Below are positions 6,228 through 12,202 of a stretch of 21,005 nucleotides of DNA, one piece after another. The translations under genes and the position numbers were made by a program. Origin of the DNA: an uncultured Collinsella sp. (lineage in GTDB: Bacteria; Actinomycetota; Coriobacteriia; Coriobacteriales; Coriobacteriaceae); assembly GCA_902468695.1 (NCBI GenBank), contig CABQZS010000258.1, positions 1-21,005 on the forward strand, given 5' to 3'. Positions within the stretch are counted from its first letter, which is position 1; each line of letters opens with the position of its first letter. The notes beneath the pieces were generated by a model, which worked only from the letters and a program-made list of their open reading frames with translations, was not told where the DNA came from and did no database searches.

Positions 6228-7235
6228 TCAGGAGTCTGCGTAGGGTTTTGTAGTTGGTATACCGTAGCCGCGCATCATGGAGCCGAACGCTTTGACATCG
6301 TAGGTGTCTGAGAGCTTGAAATGAATGACGTTGTGGCCCATGGCACGCAGGTTCGCGTCGCGCATGAGGGCAGCTCGATAGGTTTTTGCCGCAGTATGTT
6401 CCGGATCATTTTGGGACTCGTCCTCAAACTTGCCTAGTCCATGCAGCTCAGCCAGCATCCAAGAGCCGTTTGGCATCTGCCAGCCGTAATCTGCCAAATA
6501 ATAGCCGGCGTTTCCCGGTCGAGTGATTTCAACCTGAAGTTCGGGAGCGGCAACTCCCGCCAGAATCATTGCCGCCCGTGCTTCGGATTCTCCACCGTTA
6601 TCCGATCTGCCATCCATGTGTTCAAAAACGTCAAATGCGCGCGCGATGCCGTGCAGTCCGCGGCAGTTCGTTTGTGCATATGCACGCAATTCTTCACGCT
6701 CGACACCGTACTCACGAGCCAACCCGTCGACATAGCCTAGTGCATATCGAAAAGCGTTAGTTCGGGCGATGTCGACCACCGTGCGATATGGATTCGTTAA
6801 CGTAAAAGGACCGAGCTGCCATACGTCGCCCGGCCGCCAGCGTCGGTATTCAACGAATTCGTACATATCGCGTCTGGTGGAACGCGGCAACAGCACTTGC
6901 ACCTTGTCGAGAAGCGAATATGCAGAACCGATGCCATAGAGCAGTGCCGCCGTTGCTCCACAAAACACGGCATTCGGTTCAACGACCGCAATAGCGGATG
7001 CCAATTGAAAGATGCGATCTTCGACGCCGAGGTCATTCCAATACGCGGGATCAGCGTAGACATGGTTGTAGAGTCGAATAATCATCTCTTTTTGCATGAG
7101 CGCGTAGGCACAGCGCTCATCCCATTTTCTGGTAGCTACAAACAGGTGCCCGCCATGATGGGCCTCGAATAACCGGAAGAACAGCTCTGCTTGCGGTTTG
7201 GAGCAGCGTTTATCATGACTCATTTTCGACCCCAT
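6228..7235 (-). CDS. AbiEi-like antitoxin/DUF559-type protein with a PD-(D/E)XK-like C-terminus
   Basis: 335 residues if started at ATG 7235; the second in-frame ATG at 7223 is equally possible, since neither has a clear ribosome site. The N-terminal 60 or so residues look like a winged-helix region. AVFCGATAALLYGI (89-102) and TLTNPYRTVVDIAR (145-158) match the pattern of AbiEi-type antitoxin domains. The C-terminus (about 214-306) resembles the Vsr/DUF559 nuclease fold: GESEARAAMILAGV, PELQVEI, then D249, E263 in LAELHG, and a basic helix (KTYRAALMRDANLRAMGHNVIHF). The usual ExK/ExD-type second site is replaced by E-L-H, so catalytic activity is uncertain. No AbiEii-type nucleotidyltransferase toxin is adjacent. 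The gene is visibly less GC-rich than its neighbours, which suggests acquired DNA. The function is an inference from weak similarity. Confidence 0.8.
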   Translation of the reverse strand: MGSKMSHDKRCSKPQAELFFRLFEAHHGGHLFVATRKWDERCAYALMQKEMIIRLYNHVYADPAYWNDLGVEDRIFQLASAIAVVEPNAVFCGATAALLYGIGSAYSLLDKVQVLLPRSTRRDMYEFVEYRRWRPGDVWQLGPFTLTNPYRTVVDIARTNAFRYALGYVDGLAREYGVEREELRAYAQTNCRGLHGIARAFDVFEHMDGRSDNGGESEARAAMILAGVAAPELQVEITRPGNAGYYLADYGWQMPNGSWMLAELHGLGKFEDESQNDPEHTAAKTYRAALMRDANLRAMGHNVIHFKLSDTYDVKAFGSMMRGYGIPTTKPYADS

Positions 7236-7407
7236 GGTCTCGAGGGGGAGTGAATGACACTACGCTATCCCATATTTGCTCCGCCAGACCTTGCCATGAA
7301 CTGACCAAAAGCTTGACGGGGCAGGTCAGAGTCATGAGTCAGAGCCAAACGTATCGGCAAACGGTCGATTAGGGCCCCTCGGCGGCACTAAAAACCACCC
7401 TTACAAA

Positions 7408-7476
7408 AAGTTGCGGTGAAATAGTTCCTGAAAAGCTCGAATAAGCCTAAATCCAGGAACTATTTCACCGCAACTT
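7408..7476 (-). repeat. Long palindromic repeat, copy B (also likely terminator of the toxin-antitoxin operon)
   Basis: Perfect 23-nt inverted arms at 7408-7430 and 7454-7476 with a 23-nt loop. They share 21 nt of arm sequence with copy A at 6096-6166. The loops differ, but both contain ATAAGCC and AAAAGCT. It begins 14 nt after the PIN toxin stop on the minus strand, where the stem runs into TTTTTG, so it has the layout of an intrinsic terminator for that operon. Confidence 0.9.
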
Positions 7477-7490
7477 AGGTGGGGATGGGG

Positions 7491-7946
7491 TTAGCTGCGG
7501 GGGCGGTGGCGGAGCTTGTCGATGGTGGAGTCGGTGCTGCGGTTGCGGGCTTCGGCTACGGTTTGGCGCTTGCGGCGGTAATCGATCATGCCTTGGATGA
7601 TGGGCTTGCCAAAGCTCACGACATCATCGTTGTAGATAGCGGTTCGGGCTGCGAGGAGGCAGTCGGTAAAGTCCATATGGGTCTTGCCAAAGAGTTTGAC
7701 GGCAAGGGCGACAACGGTGGGCTCGTCGACCATAACGTCATCGAGCAGACTTTTCATGGCCGCAGTAATCTCAACGCGGGGAACCTTATAGACGTCGCGC
7801 AGCGTGACCACGACGCGCGTGATGATTTCGGGGTAGACACGAGCGGTGCGCGTGGCGATGACCTTGGCGGCGCGCGGTGACAGAACCTCGTCGTCGTCAA
7901 GCAGGTAGCGCAGGATGACGGTCTCGTCGATGATGGTGCTACTCAT
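7491..7946 (-). CDS. PIN-domain (VapC-like) toxin
   Basis: 151 residues from ATG 7946. PIN domains are Mg2+-dependent ribonucleases that, as toxins, cut tRNA or rRNA. The N-terminal strand IIDETVILRYLLDDD resembles the family start DTNVILRYLLxDD, with D7 as the first metal ligand. E40 (YPEII), D92 and D95 (MDFTDCLLAA) and the DDVVSFGK end complete the acidic set. A basic tail (RRKRQTVAEARNRS and beyond) extends past the domain. The start overlaps the end of the upstream antitoxin by 8 nt, the usual antitoxin-toxin coupling. Copy B of the palindrome follows the stop. The toxin target is unknown. Confidence 0.85.
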   Translation of the reverse strand: MSSTIIDETVILRYLLDDDEVLSPRAAKVIATRTARVYPEIITRVVVTLRDVYKVPRVEITAAMKSLLDDVMVDEPTVVALAVKLFGKTHMDFTDCLLAARTAIYNDDVVSFGKPIIQGMIDYRRKRQTVAEARNRSTDSTIDKLRHRPRS

Positions 7947-8262
7947 GGATATCTACTTCCTCGGGGCCCAAAATCGAATCGTCACTTTCTGTGGCAAGGT
8001 ATTCAATCCAGGCATTGCGCTCCTCGGCGCGGCGATTGGGGTCACCATATGCTTTGAGCGATCCATAGGCGGCGGTGCCGTCCTTTGAGCGCACGGCGAC
8101 TGGCTGAAAGGGAAGCTTGCGCATCAAAATGCTCTGCGCGACAAATAGACGGACGGCCTCGGCGAGCGATGTGCCCATGGCGTCGTAGAGATGCTCGGCA
8201 TGCTGCTTGTCTTCCTCGCGAATGCGCACCTGCAGGATGGCTCGTTTTTGCGTCGATGACAT
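7939..8262 (-). CDS. RelB/DinJ-family ribbon-helix-helix antitoxin
   Basis: 107 residues. ATG 8262 is chosen over the adjacent GTG 8265 because GGGAGGG on the minus strand ends 5 nt before it. The N-terminus has the RelB/DinJ layout: strand AILQVRI, then helices EEDKQHAEHLYDAMGTSLAEAVRLFVAQSI, closing with LPF. Such proteins bind their own operator as dimers and neutralise the cognate toxin with their C-terminus. Residues beyond about 55 are more variable and acidic. DinJ-type antitoxins classically pair with YafQ/RelE toxins; here the partner is a PIN protein. The palindrome CGGC-ATA-GCCG at 8306-8316, some 45 nt upstream, is a candidate operator for autoregulation. Confidence 0.85.
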   Translation of the reverse strand: MSSTQKRAILQVRIREEDKQHAEHLYDAMGTSLAEAVRLFVAQSILMRKLPFQPVAVRSKDGTAAYGSLKAYGDPNRRAEERNAWIEYLATESDDSILGPEEVDIHE

Positions 8263-8331
8263 CACTGCCCTCCCTTAGCTAGCGTGCAATATAGTCGGTC
8301 AAATGCGGCATAGCCGACATCTTAGAATCTT

Positions 8332-8370
8332 ATAACCATTACTTTATTTTACTCAAGTAAATAACCATTA
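8332..8370. promoter_or_regulatory. Direct repeat ATAACCATTA flanking a palindrome
   Basis: ATAACCATTA occurs at 8332-8341 and 8361-8370. Between them lies the palindrome TTTACT-CA-AGTAAA (8348-8361), which overlaps the second copy by one base. It looks like a binding site for a dimeric regulator; which operon it serves is unknown. Confidence 0.4.
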
Positions 8371-8485
8371 ACACGAATACAAGCGTAGTACATCCAAAGT
8401 GAGAGCGCGTAAAAATCTCTGAGGCGTACGCATGTAATACACTCACCTTTATAGCTATCAGAGAATAATTCCAACCTGCCAAAAC

Positions 8486-8511
8486 CCCTGCAATACACCC
8501 GTATTGCAGGG
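8486..8511. promoter_or_regulatory. Perfect palindrome, candidate operator upstream of formate hydrogenlyase
   Basis: CCCTGCAATAC (8486-8496) and GTATTGCAGGG (8501-8511) are exact inverted copies around ACCC. A further half-site-like CCTGCAA lies at 8531-8537, 44 nt from the first. There is no T run on the + strand, so it is not a forward terminator. On the minus strand the stem is followed by TTTT after one extra G, but no gene on that strand would need it. Confidence 0.55.
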
Positions 8512-8617
8512 CCTATGCTCAAGTTTGCCACCTGCAACTGCGTATATTTAACCTGTATATCGTTGGAGGAATTCTATCGAAGTGCTTGTTTCGCCGCATG
8601 CGCTCGATACGCCGATG

Positions 8618-8663
8618 CCGGACCACGGGCGGTCCGGGGCAACGTCGACAGGGTCTCTTCGAC
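8618..8663 (+). promoter_or_regulatory. Structured leader before the HydN-like gene
   Basis: CCGGACC (8618-8624) pairs with GGTCCGG (8631-8637). GTCGA (8644-8648) then pairs with TCGAC (8659-8663), ending 9 nt before AGGAGG. I do not recognise a known riboswitch class; it may only tune translation. Confidence 0.35.
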
Positions 8664-8689
8664 ATGGGATTCAGGAGGGAGTGAACAAC

Positions 8690-9208
8690 ATGGGCAATAA
8701 ACGAGTCGTGGCTGATTCTTCACGCTGCATTGGGTGCCAAACCTGTATGGCGGCGTGCATCGAGGCACACGATATTCCCGGCAACATCGCCGCACCTCGC
8801 TTGCGCGTAACGCGCACCTACGAGATTTCCGCGCCGGTGGCATGTCACCACTGCGAGGACGCTCCGTGCGCGAAGGCCTGTCCTACGGGCGCCTTGTTCT
8901 TTGATCCAAAGAACCATCGTATCGGCGTCAACGAGGACAACTGCATCGGCTGCAAGAGCTGCGTCATGGCATGCCCCTTTGGCGCCGTGAGCGTGGCGAC
9001 CACGCAGGTCCCCGTCTTGATGGGCGACGTTCGCGTGGGTTCGCAGACTAAGAGCTTCGTGCTCAAGTGCGACCTGTGCGTGGACCGTCCCGGCGGCCCG
9101 GCGTGTGCCGAGGCGTGCCCGACCAAGGGTCTCACCCTGGTAGACGAGGAGCGCCTGGCAGAACTGACTGCCGAGCGTGCCCGCGCCACCATCGAAAACG
9201 AGGCGTAA
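8690..9208 (+). CDS. HydN/HycB-like ferredoxin subunit with four [4Fe-4S] clusters (formate dehydrogenase electron-transfer partner)
   Basis: 172 residues from ATG 8690, with AGGAGG 11 nt upstream; the in-frame GTG at 8681 is too close to that site. Four ferredoxin-type cysteine sets are visible: C13-C16-C19-C23 (CIGCQTCMAAC), CHHCEDAPCAKACP, CIGCKSCVMACP and CDLCVDRPGGPACAEACP. That makes 16 cysteines for four [4Fe-4S] clusters, the HydN/HycB/HyfA type. No twin-arginine signal or membrane helix is present, so it is cytosolic. Being directly upstream of fdhF (75-nt gap), it most likely takes electrons from FdhF. A second protein of the same type, HyfA, lies after fdhF and would form the hydrogenase-side relay. 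It probably starts the formate hydrogenlyase transcript. Confidence 0.9.
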   Translation: MGNKRVVADSSRCIGCQTCMAACIEAHDIPGNIAAPRLRVTRTYEISAPVACHHCEDAPCAKACPTGALFFDPKNHRIGVNEDNCIGCKSCVMACPFGAVSVATTQVPVLMGDVRVGSQTKSFVLKCDLCVDRPGGPACAEACPTKGLTLVDEERLAELTAERARATIENEA

Positions 9209-9283
9209 GCGTCGGGACGACAGGCCCAATGATTGTCAAATAAATGCCGAGCATTCGGTAGCAGAGAAAGGAAGGAGGGTGTC

Positions 9284-11506
9284 ATGGAGAAGCATAAAGT
9301 GATTTGCCCGTATTGCGGCGCCGGTTGCCAGTTTAACCTCCTGGTCCAAAACGGCCAGGTCGTGGGTACCGAACCGCTCAACGGCATCACCAACCAGAGC
9401 GAGCTGTGCCTTAAGGGCATGAGCGGCTACGACTTCATCAACGACACCAAGATCTTGACTCCTCGCGTACTGCACCCGATGATCCGCCGCACTAAGGGCG
9501 CGGATCTTGAGCGCGTAAGCTGGGACGAGGCACTGGATTTCACCGCATCTAAGATGCAGGCCATAATTGACGAATATGGTCCTAACGCTGTCATGACCAC
9601 CGGCTCTTCGCGAGGCGGCGGCAATGAGGCGAACTACGTCATGCAGAAGTTTACGCGTGCGTGCATCGGCACCCACAGCGTGGACAACTGCGCCCGTACT
9701 TGACACGGCCCTACTGTCCTCGGTCTGATGGACACGGTTGGTTCAGGTTGCATGTCATGCTCCATCCCCGGTATGGAGGATGCGGGCTGCATTTTCCTCT
9801 TCGGCTATAACCCTGCCGATTCGCACCCCATCGTCGCAAGGCGTATCGTGCGAGCCAAAGAAAAGGGTTGCAAGATCATCGTCGCCGACCCGCGCCATAT
9901 CGAAACCGCGCGTATCGCCGATCTCTACCTTCCGATCAAGAACGGTTGCAACGTTGCGTTCCTCAACGCCTTTGCCAACTGCTTGGTCAACGATGGCCTC
10001 TACGACAAGGAATTCGTCGCCGAGCACACGAACGGCTTTGACGAGTGGTGGGAGACCATCAAGAACTACACTCCCGAATCCGTACAGGACATCACGGGTG
10101 TCGAGCCCGCGCTGATCCACCAAGCTGCCGAGATGTACGCCACGGCGAAGCCCTCTGCCATCATTGGCTGGGGTATGGGCGTATGCCAGCAGAAGCAGAA
10201 CCTGAAGACGGTGCACACCATCGCCTCCATCGCCTGCGTTGCCGGCCAGATCGGCAAACCCAATTCCGGCCTCGCGCCCGTGCGTGGCCAGAACAACGTC
10301 CAGGGCTCCTGCGATATGGGCATGCTGCCCAACCTGTACCCTGGCTACCAGAAGGTCACCGACCCGGCAGTGCGTGCCAAGTTTGCCAAGGCTTGGGGCG
10401 TGCCCGAGGAAAAGCTCCCGCTCGAGGAGGGCTACAAGCTCACCGACCTGGGTCACCTGGTCGACGAGGGCAAGGTGCACTGCTTCTACAACTACGGCGA
10501 GGACCCGGTGCAGACCGAGCCCGATTCGGCCGGTATGCGCAAGACGCTCTCCGAGCTGGATCTGTTCATTTGCCAGGACATCTTTATGACGCAGACGACC
10601 ATGCTCGCCGATGTCATCCTGCCCGCTACCTCTTGGGGCGAGCACGAGGGTGTCTTTACCGCATCCGACCGTAGCTTCCAGCACTTTGACGCGGCTGTTC
10701 CGCCCAAGGGCGAGTGCCGTCACGACTGGGAGATCTTCGCGGACCTGTCCACGCGCATGGGCTATCCCATGCACTACGATAACACCGAGCAGATCTGGAA
10801 CGAGTGCATTAGTCTGTGCCCCAACTTTGTGGGCGCGACCTACGAGAAGATGGCTCCCGAGGGCGGCTACGCCCAGTGGCCGGTCAAGAGCACTGATGTG
10901 AACGACCACGGTACGCCCGACATGTTCGCTGGTGGCAAGTTCACCACCAAGGACGGCCGCGCCAACCTGATGGCGCACGACTGGGAGGCGCCCTCCGAGC
11001 TTCCCGACGATGAGTACCCGCTCATTCTGTGCACCGTCCGCGAGGTCGGCCACTACAGCTGCCGCTCGATGACCGGCAACTGCAAGACGCTGGCACTGCT
11101 TGCCGACGAGCCCGGCTTTGTCCGCATGAATCCCGCGGACGCCCAGGCGCGCGGCATCAAGAACGGCGACATCGTCTCGATTCACAGCCGCCGCGGCCAG
11201 GTATACAGCCGCGCCGATGTGAGCGACCGTATCAACAAGGGCACGGTCTATATGACCTACCAGTGGTGGATCGGCAAGTGCAACGAGCTGACCATGCACA
11301 AGGTCGACCCGGTCTCGCATACGCCCGAGGACAAGTTTTCCGCCTGCCAGGTCGACGCCATTGCCGACCAGGTTTGGGCAGAGGGCGAGGTCGAGCGTCA
11401 GTACACCGAGCTCAAGCAGGCTCTGGTGGACGCCGCCGCTCCCCAGGATGTTGAGCCCGGCGCCGCCAAGTTCGACGACGAGACGCACGTGAACCAAATC
11501 GTGTAG
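9284..11506 (+). CDS. fdhF: Formate dehydrogenase H, selenocysteine- and molybdopterin-dependent
   Basis: Oxidises formate to CO2 in the cytosol and feeds the hydrogenase. ATG 9284 follows GGAAGGAGG; the earlier in-frame ATGs lack a site. The frame crosses TGA at 9701-9703, which is codon 140, the same number as Sec140 of E. coli FdhF. The surrounding sequence NCART-Sec-HGPTVLGL also matches, including the neighbouring H141. The gene then runs to 11506, giving 740 residues, slightly longer than the E. coli enzyme. The N-terminal [4Fe-4S] ligands are C8, C11, C15 and C42, with K44 after them. FGYNPADSHPIVARRI marks the molybdopterin-binding region, and the C-terminal part (about 610 onward) is the cofactor-binding domain. 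A SECIS-like hairpin lies behind the UGA. Callers that treat UGA as stop will split the gene at 9703 and restart at ATG 9728. Confidence 0.97.
9715..9734 (+). promoter_or_regulatory. SECIS hairpin of fdhF
   Basis: TGTCC (9715-9719) pairs with GGACA (9730-9734). The apical loop contains GGTCTG (9722-9727), the same loop hexamer as the E. coli fdhF SECIS bound by SelB, and starts 18 nt after the UGA. The bases just after the UGA (CACGGCCC) also match E. coli. Confidence 0.9.
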
Positions 11507-11527
11507 TCCCGTTCTCGTTGGCTTTTT

Positions 11528-11570
11528 GGGCCGGGCGTCCCGTACGTTCGGGAGCCCGGCCCGTTATTTT
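11528..11570 (+). terminator. Strong hairpin between fdhF and hyfA (attenuator or mRNA-stability element)
   Basis: GGGCCGGGC (11528-11536) pairs with GCCCGGCCC (11554-11562). After one bulged G, TCCCG (11538-11542) pairs with CGGGA (11549-11553) around TACGTT. GTTATTTT follows, an imperfect U tract. It probably gives partial termination, so that hydrogenase subunits are made at a different level from FdhF. Confidence 0.75.
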
Positions 11571-11584
11571 GAAAGGAAGTGGGG

Positions 11585-12202
11585 ATGAACCGCTTCATCG
11601 ACATCAACCCGGAGAGGTGCATCGGCTGCGGAACATGCCAGTCCGCCTGTGCCGACGCCCACCGGATGCAGGGTCTTCAGGATACGCCGCGCCTGGCGCT
11701 CGTGAAGACCGGCGGTATTTCGGCCGCCCTTGCCTGCCACCATTGCGAGGGTGCCCCCTGCGCCGAGGTTTGCCCGGTGAATGCCATCGAGCACGATGGC
11801 GACCGCATCCACGTCAAGGAGCAGGAGTGCATCGGGTGCAGGCTGTGCGCTATCGCGTGCCCCTTCGGTGCCATCCATCCGGATGGCACGTCTATCGCCG
11901 GTGTCGCAGGCATGTGCGACCCGACGCCTTCGTATCCTAAGTCCCTGAGCAGCCTGCTTACGTGGGCTCCTGGCCAGTACACCTGCGCTGTCAAGTGCGA
12001 CCTGTGCGCCTTCGATCCGGACGGCCCGCATTGTGTGGCGGCGTGCCCCACCAAGGCGCTGACCGTCATGGGCGGCGCGGCCGATCGCGAGCTCGACGAG
12101 GCCAAGCGCCTGCGCTCGATCGAAAACGGTCCGGTCGTCGACGTTACCGCTGTGGCCCAGGGCCTGTCCGAGAAAGCAGAAGGGAGCGTAAACAATGGAT
12201 AG
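11585..12202 (+). CDS. hyfA: Hydrogenase-4 component A, four-cluster ferredoxin subunit
   Basis: 205 residues from ATG 11585, behind GAAAGGAAG, the same length as E. coli HyfA. Cysteine sets: C12-C15-C18-C22 (CIGCGTCQSAC), CHHCEGAPCAEVCP, CIGCRLCAIACP and CDLCAFDPDGPHCVAACP. These provide four [4Fe-4S] clusters for electron transfer between FdhF and the hydrogenase core. Compared with the HydN-like protein at 8690 it has an insert of roughly 25 residues between the third and fourth cysteine sets (PSYPKSLSSLLTWAPGQYT). It is cytosolic. Its stop overlaps the hyfB start by 8 nt, so it belongs to the hyf block, downstream of the hairpin at 11528-11570. Confidence 0.93.
   Translation: MNRFIDINPERCIGCGTCQSACADAHRMQGLQDTPRLALVKTGGISAALACHHCEGAPCAEVCPVNAIEHDGDRIHVKEQECIGCRLCAIACPFGAIHPDGTSIAGVAGMCDPTPSYPKSLSSLLTWAPGQYTCAVKCDLCAFDPDGPHCVAACPTKALTVMGGAADRELDEAKRLRSIENGPVVDVTAVAQGLSEKAEGSVNNG

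Larger units (their letters stand above)
8263..8689. other. Divergent control region between toxin-antitoxin and formate hydrogenlyase operons
   Basis: 427 nt with no convincing gene, and AT-rich in the left two thirds. From left to right it holds a candidate antitoxin operator (8306-8316), a direct repeat flanking a palindrome (8332-8370), a perfect 11-bp hairpin (8486-8511), AT-rich hexamers that may include the formate hydrogenlyase promoter (TTGCCA 8525-8530, 18 nt, TAACCT 8549-8554; TATATT 8543-8548), and two hairpins in the leader before the HydN-like gene. No promoter here is near consensus, which would fit activator-dependent control. Confidence 0.6.

Noticed and set aside
6228..7235. 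Insertion sequence or transposase bounded by the palindromes
   Set aside because: The protein has no DDE or HUH motif, and no target-site duplication is evident next to the palindromes. Mobility by another route remains open.
6096..7476. CRISPR array
   Set aside because: Only two repeat copies, each an interrupted palindrome 1.3 kb apart with a gene between them; no regular spacers or cas genes.
7479..7880. 133-codon plus-strand frame opposite the PIN toxin
   Set aside because: Shadow of the toxin gene. The toxin frame has PIN motifs, a coupled antitoxin and a terminator.
8349..8537. 62-codon minus-strand frame in the control region
   Set aside because: No ribosome site and no known motif, and it runs through the strong palindrome at 8486-8511; most likely chance.
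8618..8663. Moco, cobalamin or other known riboswitch
   Set aside because: The conserved core sequences of the classes I know were not found; only simple hairpins are visible.
8582..8689. Upstream extension of the HydN-like gene to GTG 8582
   Set aside because: The extension reads through the leader hairpins, is not ferredoxin-like and lacks a ribosome site; AGGAGG supports ATG 8690.
9236..9706. Minus-strand frame opposite the fdhF 5' part
   Set aside because: Shadow frame; no motif.
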